Assembly (NCBI RefSeq): GCF_024599795.1
Contig: NZ_CP102246.1
Span: 1 to 64,000, forward strand
Length of the DNA stretch: 64,000 nt
Direction: 5' to 3'
DNA from: Enterobacter cloacae complex sp. R_G8
Lineage (GTDB): Bacteria > Pseudomonadota > Gammaproteobacteria > Enterobacterales > Enterobacteriaceae
Below, one piece after another: positions 40,836-54,095 of the stretch. The notes under the pieces were generated by a model. That model ran no database searches. It was not told where the DNA came from and saw only the letters and a program-made list of their open reading frames with translations. The translations under genes and the position numbers were made by a program. Each line of letters begins with the position of its first letter. Within the stretch, counting starts at the first letter, position 1.

Positions 40836-41552
40836 TCAATTTTCTAACGCCGCTTTCTGCGTCGTTACGATAGATTCAATCCCCCCTCGGGCCAGAGCCA
40901 GCAAGGTGAGAAGTTCTTCGTGGGTAAACGGTTCGCCTTCTGCGGTGCCCTGCACCTCAATGATACGTCCGTCTTCGGTCATCACCACGTTCATGTCAGT
41001 TTCAGCGGCGGAGTCTTCTACGTATTCCAGATCGCAAAGCGCTTCACCGTTAACGATACCGACGGACACCGCGGCAACCATCCCTTTCATTGGGTTTGTT
41101 TTCAGCTTACCGGCCGCAACCAGTTTATTCAGGGCATCCGCCAGCGCCACACAGGCACCGGTAATCGATGCAGTACGCGTGCCACCGTCAGCCTGAATGA
41201 CGTCACAGTCCAGGGTAATGGTGAATTCGCCCAGCGTTTTCAGATCAACCGCGGCGCGCAGCGCACGCGCGATGAGGCGCTGAATTTCCATGGTACGGCC
41301 GCCCTGCTTACCCTTTGCCGCTTCACGGGCATTACGGGTATGCGTTGCACGCGGCAGCATGCCGTATTCAGCCGTGATCCAGCCCTGGCCCTGACCTTTC
41401 AGGAAGCGCGGAACGCCTTCTTCAATGGAAGCCGTGCACAGCACTTTGGTGTCACCAAACTCAACCAGAACGGAGCCTTCAGCGTGTTTTGTATAGTTAC
41501 GGGTCAGGGTGACGGGACGCACCTGATTGGCGCTACGACCTGCTGGACGCAT
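40836..41552 (-). CDS. rph: Ribonuclease PH
   Basis: Phosphorolytic 3'-5' exoribonuclease that trims tRNA 3' ends. Full-length 238 residues with [15 protein letters not shown], the arginine-rich [13 protein letters not shown] and the phosphate-site segment [21 protein letters not shown]. Unlike E. coli K-12, there is no 3' frameshift, so coupling into the pyrE attenuator should be normal. It leads rph-pyrE and is divergent from yicC with a 125-bp spacer. Confidence 0.97.
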   Translation of the reverse strand: MRPAGRSANQVRPVTLTRNYTKHAEGSVLVEFGDTKVLCTASIEEGVPRFLKGQGQGWITAEYGMLPRATHTRNAREAAKGKQGGRTMEIQRLIARALRAAVDLKTLGEFTITLDCDVIQADGGTRTASITGACVALADALNKLVAAGKLKTNPMKGMVAAVSVGIVNGEALCDLEYVEDSAAETDMNVVMTEDGRIIEVQGTAEGEPFTHEELLTLLALARGGIESIVTTQKAALEN

Positions 41553-41677
41553 GATGAATTCTCCGGCTTGAAACGAATGTGGCTGCGCATTATACGGATA
41601 AAGGACGCTTATTCCTATCCTGAGAAGCCCCTGAAAGCTATAATCCCCCCATCTCTCCTTTAAAAACGGGAATATCT

Positions 41678-42541
41678 ATGATCCGCAGTATGACCGCCTA
41701 CGCCCGGCGTGAAATCAAGGGTAGCTGGGGTAGCGCTACCTGGGAAATGCGTTCGGTAAACCAGCGCTATCTGGAAACCTATTTCCGTATGCCGGAGCAG
41801 TTCCGCAGCCTTGAGCCTGTGGTGCGTGAGCGTATCCGTACGCGTCTGACACGCGGCAAAGTGGAATGTAACCTGCGTTTTGAGCCGGATGCCAGCGCGC
41901 AGGGCGAACTGATCCTCAACGAAAAACTGGCAAAACAGCTCGTCAATGCGGCGAACTGGGTCAAAATGCAAAGCGACGAAGGCGAAATTAATCCGGTTGA
42001 TATTCTGCGCTGGCCTGGCGTCATGGCTGCCGGAGAGCAGGATCTGGATGCAATTGCCGCTGAAATCCTTGCCGCCCTCGACAGCACGCTGGATGACTTT
42101 ATCGTTGCTCGCGAAACCGAAGGCCAGGCGCTGAAAGCGATGATTGAACAGCGCCTTGAGGGCGTCAGCGCCGAAGTGGCAAAAGTACGTACCCATATGC
42201 CGGAAGTGCTGCAGTGGCAGCGCGAGCGTCTGGTTGCCAAACTGGAAGAAGCGGAAGTTCAGCTGGAAAATAACCGTCTGGAACAAGAGCTGGTATTGAT
42301 GGCGCAGCGCGTTGACGTGGCCGAAGAGCTGGATCGTCTGGAAGCGCACGTTAAAGAGACCTACAACATTCTGAAGAAGAAAGAAGCTGTTGGGCGACGC
42401 CTCGACTTTATGATGCAGGAGTTCAACCGCGAGTCGAATACCCTGGCGTCTAAATCGATCAATGCCGAGGTGACGAATTCCGCCATTGAGCTCAAGGTGC
42501 TGATTGAGCAGATGCGCGAGCAGATCCAGAATATCGAGTAA
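41678..42541 (+). CDS. yicC: YicC family endoribonuclease-like protein
   Basis: 287-residue protein, YicC/YloC family. N-terminal YicC_N domain (IRSMTAYARREIKG, then RSVNQRYLETYFRMPEQ) and C-terminal DUF1732 domain (VGRRLDFMMQEFNRESNTLASK, ending in a helix). E. coli YicC has been described as an RNase acting on RyhB-type RNAs; that is recalled, not visible here. It is divergent from rph. A long coiled-coil-like middle (about 140-235) is evident. Confidence 0.92.
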   Translation: MIRSMTAYARREIKGSWGSATWEMRSVNQRYLETYFRMPEQFRSLEPVVRERIRTRLTRGKVECNLRFEPDASAQGELILNEKLAKQLVNAANWVKMQSDEGEINPVDILRWPGVMAAGEQDLDAIAAEILAALDSTLDDFIVARETEGQALKAMIEQRLEGVSAEVAKVRTHMPEVLQWQRERLVAKLEEAEVQLENNRLEQELVLMAQRVDVAEELDRLEAHVKETYNILKKKEAVGRRLDFMMQEFNRESNTLASKSINAEVTNSAIELKVLIEQMREQIQNIE

Positions 42542-42746
42542 TGCCTTTCGGGTGGCGTCGGTTGACCCCACCCATTACTATTTCTAATCCATTTTTATAT
42601 CCCCTTTCTTCCCTTACCGCCATTGATCAACCTTGTCCAACATGAGTTGATAAATATTTATATGGCAAACCGGATCACCTTAGAAAATCTCAATCGTGAT
42701 CGTGCGCACAAAACGTTAACCTTCCCGGCTTCACACCGGAGGTTAT

Positions 42747-45118
<2,372 letters not shown>

Positions 45119-45236
45119 CTATCCAGAGTGAATTTATGTTGCTGCAAAACACAGGTAAAACCTGAAAACGACACGCAAAATGCAATAATCCAGGGGAAAA
45201 AGTGTGACAAAGGCTACGTCACACAGCGGCGACGTG

Positions 45237-45242
45237 TATAAT
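45237..45242 (+). promoter_or_regulatory. -10 box of the gmk-rpoZ-spoT operon
   Basis: TATAAT lies 47 bp before the gmk ATG in the 251-bp ligB-gmk divergent region; no good -35 is seen at the right spacing. The rest of that region shows no gene. Confidence 0.5.
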
Positions 45243-45270
45243 AAGCCCGTATGTAGGACTTCTTCGTTAA

Positions 45271-45912
<642 letters not shown>

Positions 45913-45966
45913 ACCCACTTTCAGTATTATGCCCAGTCATTTCTTCACCTGTGGAGCATTTTAAGT

Positions 45967-46242
45967 ATGGCACGCGTAACTGTTCAGGACGCTGTAGAGA
46001 AAATTGGTAACCGTTTTGACCTGGTGCTGGTCGCCGCGCGTCGCGCTCGTCAGATGCAGGTAGGCGGAAAAGATCCGCTGGTACCGGAAGAAAACGATAA
46101 AACCACCGTAATTGCACTTCGCGAAATCGAAGAAGGTCTGATCAACAACCAGATCCTCGACGTGCGTGAGCGCCAGGAGCAGCAAGAGCAGGAAGCCGCA
46201 GAACTGCAGGCCGTAACCGCCATTGCTGAAGGTCGTCGTTAA
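45967..46242 (+). CDS. rpoZ: RNA polymerase omega subunit
   Basis: 91-residue omega subunit that wraps the beta-prime C-terminus and forms part of a ppGpp site on RNA polymerase. The sequence starts [19 protein letters not shown], contains the VAARRARQM core and ends IAEGRR. It follows gmk by 54 bp and precedes spoT by 19 bp, joining two ppGpp-related genes in one operon. Confidence 0.98.
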
Positions 46243-46261
46243 TTAAACCTGCGGGTCGCCC

Positions 46262-48376
46262 TTGTATCTGTTTGAAAGCCTGAATCAACTGATTCAAACC
46301 TACCTGCCTGAAGACCAGATTAAGCGTCTTCAGCAGGCTTATCTCGTTGCACGTGACGCTCACGAGGGCCAGACACGTTCAAGCGGTGAACCCTATATCA
46401 CGCACCCGGTAGCGGTGGCCTGTATTCTGGCCGAGATGAAACTCGACTATGAAACGCTGATGGCCGCTCTGCTGCACGACGTGATCGAAGATACCCCTGC
46501 CACTTACCAGGATATGGAACAGCTGTTTGGCAAAAGCGTTGCCGAACTGGTGGAAGGGGTGTCCAAGCTTGATAAGCTGAACTTCCGCGACAAGAAAGAG
46601 GCGCAGGCCGAAAACTTTCGCAAGATGATTATGGCGATGGTGCAGGATATCCGCGTCATTCTCATCAAACTCGCTGACCGTACCCACAACATGCGCACGC
46701 TGGGCTCACTCCGCCCGGACAAACGTCGCCGCATTGCCCGTGAAACCCTCGAAATCTACAGTCCGCTGGCGCACCGTTTAGGTATCCATCACATTAAAAC
46801 CGAGCTGGAAGAGCTGGGTTTTGAAGCGTTGTACCCGAACCGCTATCGCGTCATTAAAGAGGTGGTGAAAGCCGCCCGCGGTAACCGTAAAGAGATGATT
46901 CAAAAGATCCTCTCGGAAATTGAAGGACGTTTACAGGAAGCGGGCATTCCCTGCCGCGTGAGCGGTCGCGAAAAACACCTGTACTCCATTTACTGCAAAA
47001 TGGTGCTCAAAGAGCAGCGTTTTCACTCGATCATGGATATTTACGCGTTCCGCGTGATCGTCCACGACGCCGACACCTGCTATCGCGTGCTGGGGCAGAT
47101 GCACAGCCTCTATAAGCCGCGTCCAGGACGCATGAAAGATTACATCGCTATTCCAAAAGCGAACGGCTATCAATCTTTGCATACCTCGATGATCGGCCCG
47201 CACGGCGTCCCTGTTGAAGTGCAGATCCGCACCGAAGACATGGACCAGATGGCGGAGATGGGTGTCGCCGCACACTGGGCCTATAAAGAGCACGGTGGTG
47301 AAAGCAGCACCACGGCACAAATCCGCGCCCAGCGCTGGATGCAGAGCCTGCTGGAGCTGCAGCAGAGTGCGGGTAGCTCGTTTGAATTTATCGAGAGCGT
47401 AAAATCCGATCTCTTCCCGGATGAGATTTACGTTTTCACGCCTGAAGGGCGTATTGTCGAACTGCCTGCGGGCGCGACCCCGGTCGACTTCGCGTATGCC
47501 GTGCATACCGATATCGGCCACGCCTGCGTAGGCGCGCGCGTAGACAGACAACCTTATCCGCTGTCTCAACCGCTCGCCAGCGGTCAGACAGTCGAAATCA
47601 TCACCGCTCCGGGCGCACGTCCAAACGCGGCCTGGCTGAACTTTGTTGTGAGCTCCAAAGCCCGCGCCAAAATCCGCCAGCTGCTGAAGAACCTCAAGCG
47701 TGATGACTCCGTCAGCCTGGGGCGTCGTCTGCTCAACCACGCGTTGGGCGGCAGCCGTAAGCTGGCAGAAATCCCACCAGAACATATCCAGCGTGAACTC
47801 GACCGGATGAAGCTCACCTCTCTGGACGATCTGCTGGCGGAAATTGGTCTGGGTAACGCGATGAGCGTCGTGGTGGCCAAAAACCTGCAGCAGGGCGAAG
47901 CAATCCCTTCCGCACCTGGCGCATCCGGCCACGCGCATCTGCCGATCAAAGGCGCGGACGGGGTGCTTATCACCTTTGCGAAGTGTTGCCGTCCAATTCC
48001 TGGCGATCCGATTATTGCGCACGTCAGCCCGGGCAAAGGGCTGGTTATCCACCATGAATCCTGTCGTAACATCCGCGGCTATCAAAAAGAGGCGGAGAAG
48101 TTTATGGCGGTCGAGTGGGATAAAGAGACGGCGCAGGAATTTATCACCGAAATTAAGGTGGATATGTTCAACCACCAGGGTGCCCTGGCGAACCTGACGG
48201 CAGCGATCAACACGGCCTCTTCCAACATTCAGAGCCTGAACACGGAAGAAAAAGATGGCCGCGTATACAGCGCCTTTATTCGTCTGACCGCCCGCGACCG
48301 CGTGCATCTGGCAAATATTATGCGCAAGATCCGCGTCATGCCGGACGTCATTAAAGTCACCCGAAACCGAAACTAG
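46262..48376 (+). CDS. spoT: Bifunctional (p)ppGpp synthetase/hydrolase SpoT
   Basis: Main ppGpp hydrolase with weak synthetase activity. 704 residues from a TTG start, which is also the E. coli start. Domains in order: HD hydrolase (about 40-180; HPVAVACIL, LLHDVIEDTP), synthetase (240-350; REKHLYSIYCKM, YIAIPKANGYQSLH), TGS (385-450; DEIYVFTPEGRIVELPAGATPVDFAY), helical and CC domains (FAKCCRPIPGDPI) and a C-terminal ACT domain (QGALANLTAAI). Both catalytic sites look intact. Tightly spaced with rpoZ and trmH. Confidence 0.98.
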   Translation: MYLFESLNQLIQTYLPEDQIKRLQQAYLVARDAHEGQTRSSGEPYITHPVAVACILAEMKLDYETLMAALLHDVIEDTPATYQDMEQLFGKSVAELVEGVSKLDKLNFRDKKEAQAENFRKMIMAMVQDIRVILIKLADRTHNMRTLGSLRPDKRRRIARETLEIYSPLAHRLGIHHIKTELEELGFEALYPNRYRVIKEVVKAARGNRKEMIQKILSEIEGRLQEAGIPCRVSGREKHLYSIYCKMVLKEQRFHSIMDIYAFRVIVHDADTCYRVLGQMHSLYKPRPGRMKDYIAIPKANGYQSLHTSMIGPHGVPVEVQIRTEDMDQMAEMGVAAHWAYKEHGGESSTTAQIRAQRWMQSLLELQQSAGSSFEFIESVKSDLFPDEIYVFTPEGRIVELPAGATPVDFAYAVHTDIGHACVGARVDRQPYPLSQPLASGQTVEIITAPGARPNAAWLNFVVSSKARAKIRQLLKNLKRDDSVSLGRRLLNHALGGSRKLAEIPPEHIQRELDRMKLTSLDDLLAEIGLGNAMSVVVAKNLQQGEAIPSAPGASGHAHLPIKGADGVLITFAKCCRPIPGDPIIAHVSPGKGLVIHHESCRNIRGYQKEAEKFMAVEWDKETAQEFITEIKVDMFNHQGALANLTAAINTASSNIQSLNTEEKDGRVYSAFIRLTARDRVHLANIMRKIRVMPDVIKVTRNRN

Positions 48377-48380
48377 TTTT

Positions 48381-49070
48381 ATGAATGCACAACGTTATGC
48401 ACGTATCTGCGAAATGCTCGCCAGGCGTCAGCCTGATCTGACGGTCTGCATGGAGCAGGTCCATAAACCTCATAACGTCTCTGCCATTGTCCGTACCGCA
48501 GATGCCGTCGGCGTGCATGAAGTGCACGCCGTCTGGCCGGGTACCCGCATGCGTACCATGGCGTCGACAGCCGCAGGCAGTAACAGCTGGGTGTCCGTCA
48601 AAACCCATCAGACCATCGGCGAAGCCGTATCGCACCTGAAAGGTCGCGGTATGCAAGTTCTTGCCACCAACCTGTCTGCCAAAGCGGTTGATTTTCGCGA
48701 GATCGACTACACCCGCCCGACCTGTATTTTGATGGGTCAGGAGAAAACCGGGATCACGCAGGAAGCGCTGGATCTGGCGGATCAGGACATTATCATCCCC
48801 ATGATCGGCATGGTGCAGTCCCTGAATGTTTCTGTGGCCTCCGCGCTCATTCTGTATGAAGCGCAGCGCCAGCGTCAGAACGCCGGGATGTACGAGCGCA
48901 GCAACAGCATGCTGCCGGAAGACGAACAACAGCGCCTGCTGTTTGAAGGCGGTTATCCGGTGCTGGCTCGTGTTGCGAAGCAGAAAAAATTGCCTTACCC
49001 CCACGTCAACGCGCAGGGCGAAATCGAAGCCGATGCCGGGTGGTGGGCCACCATGCAGTACGCAGGGTAA
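48381..49070 (+). CDS. trmH: tRNA (guanosine-18-2'-O)-methyltransferase TrmH (SpoU)
   Basis: SPOUT enzyme methylating G18 in the D-loop of tRNAs. 229 residues: N-terminal VHKPHNVSAIVRTADAVG, ILMGQEKTGITQEALDLAD (motif 2) and IPMIGMVQSLNVSVASALILYE (motif 3, knot). Length matches E. coli (229). It begins 4 bp after spoT and ends 3 bp before recG. Confidence 0.97.
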   Translation: MNAQRYARICEMLARRQPDLTVCMEQVHKPHNVSAIVRTADAVGVHEVHAVWPGTRMRTMASTAAGSNSWVSVKTHQTIGEAVSHLKGRGMQVLATNLSAKAVDFREIDYTRPTCILMGQEKTGITQEALDLADQDIIIPMIGMVQSLNVSVASALILYEAQRQRQNAGMYERSNSMLPEDEQQRLLFEGGYPVLARVAKQKKLPYPHVNAQGEIEADAGWWATMQYAG

Positions 49071-49073
49071 CCG

Positions 49074-51155
49074 ATGAAAGGCCGCCTGCTGGATGCCATC
49101 CCGCTCAATAGCCTGACGGGCGTGGGCGCGGCGCAAAGCAGTAAACTGGGCAAAATTGGCCTGCACACCGTGCAGGATCTCCTGCTGCACCTCCCCCTGC
49201 GTTATGAAGACCGCACGCAACTTTATAAGATTGGCGATCTGCTGCCTGCGATTTACGCCACCGTTGAAGGTGAGGTGCTGAACTGTAACATCACCTTTGG
49301 CGGACGCCGGATGATGACCTGTCAAATCAGCGACGGTACCGGCATTCTCACCATGCGCTTTTTCAACTTCAACGCGGCGATGAAAAACAGCCTTGCGACA
49401 GGCCGCCGGGTGCTGGCATATGGCGAAGCCAAACGCGGAAAATACGGCGCCGAGATGATCCACCCGGAGTACCGCGTACAGGGCGATCTCAGCACGCCGG
49501 AGCTGCAGGAGACGCTCACTCCGGTCTACCCGACAACGGAAGGTATCAAGCAGGCGACGCTGCGTAAGCTCACCGATCAGGCCCTGGAGTTACTCGATAC
49601 CTGCGCCATCACCGAGCTGCTGCCACCTGAGCTGGCGCAGGGGATGATGAGCCTGCCGGAAGCGCTGCGTACGCTGCATCGCCCGCCGCCCACGCTGCAG
49701 CTCAGCGATTTAGAAAGCGGCAAGCATCCCGCCCAACGGCGTCTTATCCTTGAGGAGTTACTGGCGCATAACCTGAGCATGCTGGCGCTGCGCGCCGGTG
49801 CGCAGCGTTTTCATGCCCAGCCCTTAAGCCCGCGTGATGAACTCAAGGATAAGCTGCTGGCCTCCCTGCCGTTTAAACCTACCGGTGCCCAGGCGCGCGT
49901 CACCGCCGAGATCGAGCGCGATATGGCGCTTGATGTCCCCATGATGCGCCTGGTGCAGGGCGATGTAGGTTCCGGTAAAACGCTGGTTGCCGCCCTGGCA
50001 GCCCTGCGCGCCATTGCCCACGGTAAGCAGGTGGCGCTGATGGCGCCGACAGAACTGCTGGCGGAGCAGCACGCGAATAACTTCCGCGCCTGGTTCGCCC
50101 CGCTGGGCATTGAGGTGGGCTGGCTTGCCGGAAAACAAAAGGGCAAAGCGCGTCTTGCGCAACAGGACGCCATCGCTCGCGGTGAGGTGCAGATGATTGT
50201 CGGCACCCACGCCATCTTCCAGGAGCAGGTGCAGTTTAACGGCCTCGCACTGGTGATCATCGACGAACAGCACCGCTTTGGCGTGCATCAGCGCCTGGCG
50301 CTGTGGGAAAAAGGGCTACAGCAGGGCTTCCATCCGCACCAGCTGATCATGACCGCCACGCCTATTCCGCGAACCCTGGCGATGACCGCCTACGCCGATC
50401 TGGACACCTCCACCATTGACGAGTTGCCGCCGGGCCGTACGCCGGTCACAACGGTGGCCATCCCGGACACCCGTCGCAGCGACATCATCGACCGCGTGCG
50501 TAACGCCTGCACCCATGAAGGGCGCCAGGCTTATTGGGTCTGCACGCTGATTGAGGAATCTGACCTGCTTGAAGCGCAGGCCGCAGAAGCTACGTGGGAA
50601 GAGCTAAAGCTGGCGCTGCCGGAACTGAAGGTGGGCCTGGTACACGGGCGCATGAAGCCCGCAGAAAAACAGGCCGTCATGCAATCCTTCAAACAGGGTG
50701 AGCTGCATTTGCTGGTCGCCACAACGGTGATTGAAGTGGGCGTGGATGTGCCAAACTCCAGCCTGATGATCATCGAAAACCCGGAGCGGCTGGGGCTTGC
50801 GCAGTTGCATCAGTTGCGTGGCCGCGTGGGCCGTGGTGCGGTGGCCTCCCACTGCGTCCTGCTTTACAAAGCCCCTCTCTCAAAAACCGCGCAGATGCGG
50901 TTGCAGGTGTTGCGCGACAGCAACGACGGATTCGTCATTGCGCAAAAAGATCTGGAGATCCGTGGCCCGGGCGAGCTCCTGGGCACACGTCAGACGGGGA
51001 ACGCTGAATTCAAGGTGGCGGATTTGCTGCGCGATCAGGCGATGATCCCCGAAGTTCAGCGCCTTGCACGCCATATTCATGAACGCTACCCCGAACAGGC
51101 GGCAGCGTTAATTGAACGCTGGATGCCGGAAACTGAGCGCTACTCCAACGCCTGA
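49074..51155 (+). CDS. recG: ATP-dependent DNA helicase RecG
   Basis: Branch-migrating helicase that regresses stalled forks and clears R-loops. 693 residues: wedge/OB domain (about 45-155), then helicase domains with Walker A GDVGSGKTLVAAL (about residue 300), DEQH box IIDEQHRFGVHQR, TATPIPRT, and the C-terminal motifs VIEVGVDVPNSSLM and QLRGRVGRG. Length equals E. coli. Last gene of the gmk operon; it converges on gltS with only 2 bp between stops. Confidence 0.98.
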   Translation: MKGRLLDAIPLNSLTGVGAAQSSKLGKIGLHTVQDLLLHLPLRYEDRTQLYKIGDLLPAIYATVEGEVLNCNITFGGRRMMTCQISDGTGILTMRFFNFNAAMKNSLATGRRVLAYGEAKRGKYGAEMIHPEYRVQGDLSTPELQETLTPVYPTTEGIKQATLRKLTDQALELLDTCAITELLPPELAQGMMSLPEALRTLHRPPPTLQLSDLESGKHPAQRRLILEELLAHNLSMLALRAGAQRFHAQPLSPRDELKDKLLASLPFKPTGAQARVTAEIERDMALDVPMMRLVQGDVGSGKTLVAALAALRAIAHGKQVALMAPTELLAEQHANNFRAWFAPLGIEVGWLAGKQKGKARLAQQDAIARGEVQMIVGTHAIFQEQVQFNGLALVIIDEQHRFGVHQRLALWEKGLQQGFHPHQLIMTATPIPRTLAMTAYADLDTSTIDELPPGRTPVTTVAIPDTRRSDIIDRVRNACTHEGRQAYWVCTLIEESDLLEAQAAEATWEELKLALPELKVGLVHGRMKPAEKQAVMQSFKQGELHLLVATTVIEVGVDVPNSSLMIIENPERLGLAQLHQLRGRVGRGAVASHCVLLYKAPLSKTAQMRLQVLRDSNDGFVIAQKDLEIRGPGELLGTRQTGNAEFKVADLLRDQAMIPEVQRLARHIHERYPEQAAALIERWMPETERYSNA

Positions 51156-51157
51156 TC

Positions 51158-52360
51158 TCAGGCAAACATCGGCAGCATCAGGTACAGCTTGATCACCAGC
51201 GCGTTGACGATATCAATAAAGAACGCCCCCACCATCGGTACCACCAGAAACGCCATATGCGAAGGCCCGAAACGTTCGGTGATCGCCTGCATATTGGCGA
51301 TTGCCGTTGGCGTGGCGCCCAGTCCAAATCCACAGTGCCCCGCTGCCAGCACCGCGGCATCGTAGTTTTTGCCCATCATGCGCCAGGTGACGAACATGGC
51401 ATAGAGCGCCATAAACAGCGCCTGTACCGCCAGAATCGCCACCATCGGCAGCGCCAGCGACGCCAGCTCCCACAGTTTGAGGCTCATCAGGGCCATCGCC
51501 AGAAACAGCGACAGACAGACGTTACCCAGCACCGAAACAGCGCGTTCAAACACGCGATAGAAGCCCATCAGGGCCAGACCGTTACTGAGGATCACCCCGA
51601 TAAACAGCACGCAAACAAAAGTCGGCAGCTCAAAGGCCGTGCCCGCCAGCCATTGCGCAACCGCTTTACCCAGCGTCAGACAGATGGCGATCATAGCAAT
51701 CGTTTCAATCATCACCAGGGAGGTGATGGTGCGCCCCACGTCCGGCTTTTCAAATGCGGTGGGCACCAGTTCATCATCCGGTCTGCCATCCGGCGTGGTG
51801 GAGTGCTTCACCAGATAGCGCGCCACCGGCCCGCCAATCAACCCGCCCAGCACCAGACCAAAGGTGGCGCAGGCCATCGCCACTTCCGTTGCGTTTTCAA
51901 AGCCATAGCGTTCGATGAACAGCTTACTCCATGCCGCCCCGGTACCATGCCCGCCAGACAGGGTGATGGATCCGGCCAGCAGGCCCATTAGCGGATCCAG
52001 CCCCAGCAGCGTCGCCATACCGATGCCAATGGCGTTTTGCATCAGCAACAGTCCGACGACCACAATCAGGAACACGCCGAGTACTTTGCCCCCTGACCGC
52101 AGGCTTGCCAGGTTGGCATTCAGGCCGATGGTGGCGAAGAAGGCCAGCATGAGTGGATCTTTCAGGGACATATCAAAATCGATTTCCCAGCCCATGCTTT
52201 TTTTCAGCACCAGCAGGGCCAGCGCCACCAGCAACCCACCGGCAACAGGTTCAGGAATGGTGTATTTTTTCAGAAAGGAAACGCTGTGTACCAGCTTGCG
52301 ACCAAGCAGTAAAACCAGCGTTGCGGCAACAAGGGTCGACAACGTATCGAGATGAATCAT
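51158..52360 (-). CDS. gltS: Sodium/glutamate symporter GltS
   Basis: Inner-membrane Na+-coupled glutamate importer, ESS family. The ATG at 52360, with AAGGAG six bases upstream, gives 400 residues; the open frame extends further but into the promoter region. It has two inverted repeats of five helices with reentrant loops, each with a GG-type signature: LSGGHGTGAAWSKL near 135 and AAGHCGFGLGATPTAIANM near 338. Divergent from xanP. Confidence 0.96.
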   Translation of the reverse strand: MIHLDTLSTLVAATLVLLLGRKLVHSVSFLKKYTIPEPVAGGLLVALALLVLKKSMGWEIDFDMSLKDPLMLAFFATIGLNANLASLRSGGKVLGVFLIVVVGLLLMQNAIGIGMATLLGLDPLMGLLAGSITLSGGHGTGAAWSKLFIERYGFENATEVAMACATFGLVLGGLIGGPVARYLVKHSTTPDGRPDDELVPTAFEKPDVGRTITSLVMIETIAMIAICLTLGKAVAQWLAGTAFELPTFVCVLFIGVILSNGLALMGFYRVFERAVSVLGNVCLSLFLAMALMSLKLWELASLALPMVAILAVQALFMALYAMFVTWRMMGKNYDAAVLAAGHCGFGLGATPTAIANMQAITERFGPSHMAFLVVPMVGAFFIDIVNALVIKLYLMLPMFA

Positions 52361-52516
52361 AGGAGGCTCCTTATATGCGCGTGTTCCATACACACGCGGC
52401 GTAATCCTGGCCGGTTTGCGCTCGTCATGAGCCACCGGCGCAAAAAGTGTAATTTTTTTTCGCTGTGGGTTGTAGAAAACCTGCTCACAGCGGCAGATTT
52501 TCTCCTCTTTTTTTGC

Positions 52517-52532
52517 TGGCAATCGTTTGCTT
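52517..52532. promoter_or_regulatory. Possible PurR box ahead of xanP
   Basis: TGGCAATCGTTTGCTT contains the PurR core GCAAnCGTTTnC; 11 of 16 positions match the consensus as I know it. It lies 53 bp before the xanP ATG, a plausible operator place for a purine permease gene. Not proven. Confidence 0.4.
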
Positions 52533-52584
52533 TTACCAGATGGTCAGATAAAATGCCCGCTTTTCCACCGTGGGATTACCGTCG

Positions 52585-53976
52585 ATGTCCGTTAACAGCA
52601 TAGAGTCTCCTGATGCGCAACCGATTGCGCAGAAGCAAAATAGCGAACTGATTTACCGTCTTGAAGACCGCCCACCGCTTCCGCAGACGCTCTTCGCTGC
52701 CTGCCAGCATCTTCTGGCCATGTTTGTTGCGGTGATCACCCCGGCGCTGTTGATCTGTCAGGCGCTTGGTTTACCGGCTCAGGATACGCAGCACATCATC
52801 AGCATGTCCCTCTTCGCCTCTGGCGTGGCCTCGATTATTCAAATTAAAGCGTGGGGTCCGGTGGGCTCGGGTTTGCTGTCGATTCAGGGCACCAGTTTCA
52901 ACTTTGTGGCACCGCTGATCATGGGCGGTACGGCACTGAAAACCGGCGGAGCGGATGTCCCGACCATGATGGCGGCGTTGTTCGGCACGCTGATGCTGGC
53001 CAGCTGCACGGAGATGGTGATCTCCCGCGTTCTGCACCTGGCTCGCCGCGTCATTACCCCGCTGGTCTCGGGCGTAGTGGTGATGATTATCGGTCTGTCG
53101 CTGATCCAGGTGGGGCTGACCTCCATCGGCGGGGGTTATGCCGCGATGAGCGACCACACCTTTGGCGCACCGAAAAACCTGCTGCTGGCTGGTGTGGTAC
53201 TGGCCATCATTATCCTGCTCAACCGTCAGCGTAACCCGTACCTGCGCGTGGCCTCGCTGGTGATCGCCATGGCGGCCGGTTACCTGCTGGCGTGGGCGCT
53301 GGGCATGCTGCCGGAAAACACCGCGCCAACCAACAGCGCGCTGATCACCGTTCCAACGCCACTGTACTACGGCCTGGGCATTGACTGGGGTCTGCTGCTG
53401 CCGCTGATGCTGGTCTTTATGATCACCTCCCTGGAGACCATCGGCGATATCACCGCCACCTCCGACGTCTCTGAGCAGCCAGTGTCCGGCCCGCTGTACA
53501 TGAAGCGCCTGAAAGGCGGCGTACTGGCGAACGGCCTGAACTCGTTTGTCTCCGCCGTATTCAATACCTTCCCGAACTCCTGCTTCGGGCAGAACAACGG
53601 CGTGATCCAGCTGACCGGCGTGGCCAGCCGCTACGTTGGGTTTGTGGTGGCACTGATGCTGATCGTCCTTGGCCTGTTCCCGGCGGTGAGTGGCTTTGTG
53701 CAGCACATCCCTGAGCCGGTACTGGGCGGTGCAACGCTGGTGATGTTCGGTACCATTGCGGCCTCGGGCGTGCGCATCGTCTCCCGCGAGCCGCTGAACC
53801 GCCGCGCGATCATGATTATTGCCCTGTCGCTGGCCGTGGGTCTGGGTGTTTCTCAGCAGCCGCTGATCCTGCAGTTTGCGCCGGACTGGGTGAAAAACCT
53901 GCTCTCTTCCGGCATCGCCGCTGGCGGCATCACCGCTATCGTACTGAACCTCGTTTTCCCGCCTGAGAAAAACTGA
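52585..53976 (+). CDS. xanP: Xanthine permease XanP
   Basis: Proton-linked xanthine importer of the NAT/NCS2 family. ATG at 52585 gives 463 residues, equal to E. coli. About 14 membrane segments; key motifs are the QH in [19 protein letters not shown], the substrate-site region [19 protein letters not shown] and the NAT signature [19 protein letters not shown]. It has its own promoter region shared divergently with gltS. A stem-loop lies just downstream. Confidence 0.96.
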   Translation: MSVNSIESPDAQPIAQKQNSELIYRLEDRPPLPQTLFAACQHLLAMFVAVITPALLICQALGLPAQDTQHIISMSLFASGVASIIQIKAWGPVGSGLLSIQGTSFNFVAPLIMGGTALKTGGADVPTMMAALFGTLMLASCTEMVISRVLHLARRVITPLVSGVVVMIIGLSLIQVGLTSIGGGYAAMSDHTFGAPKNLLLAGVVLAIIILLNRQRNPYLRVASLVIAMAAGYLLAWALGMLPENTAPTNSALITVPTPLYYGLGIDWGLLLPLMLVFMITSLETIGDITATSDVSEQPVSGPLYMKRLKGGVLANGLNSFVSAVFNTFPNSCFGQNNGVIQLTGVASRYVGFVVALMLIVLGLFPAVSGFVQHIPEPVLGGATLVMFGTIAASGVRIVSREPLNRRAIMIIALSLAVGLGVSQQPLILQFAPDWVKNLLSSGIAAGGITAIVLNLVFPPEKN

Positions 53977-53983
53977 TCGTCCT

Positions 53984-54010
53984 CACGGCAGGCTGTCAAT
54001 GCCTGCCGTG
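53984..54010. terminator. Stem-loop after xanP
   Basis: CACGGCAGGC and GCCTGCCGTG pair in a 10-bp stem with a 7-base loop, 7 bp after the xanP stop. There is no strong T-run, so termination efficiency is uncertain. Confidence 0.6.
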
Positions 54011-54095
54011 ACATCTCTTTACACCATTCCCGCCTTGAGGATTGCGCATAAATCGTGCATAACTCCTTTATGTGCGTTTCGCGGGATGGAAGACC

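Noticed and set aside
40836..41552. rph frameshift as in E. coli K-12
   Set aside because: The frame is intact at 238 residues, so the K-12 defect is not present.
46931..48307. 458-residue ORF antisense to spoT
   Set aside because: Shadow of a highly conserved GC-rich gene; no ribosome site and composition of a mirrored frame.
48357..49463. 368-residue ORF antisense to trmH and recG
   Set aside because: Covers two intact conserved genes on the other strand and shows no domain pattern.
52771..53706. 311-residue ORF antisense to xanP
   Set aside because: Opposite the membrane core of xanP and extremely rich in His and Gln, a mirror of hydrophobic codons.
53984..54010. Integration or recombination site at the palindrome after xanP
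   Set aside because: Position just after a stop codon and a simple 10-bp stem fit a 3'-end hairpin; nothing foreign is adjacent.
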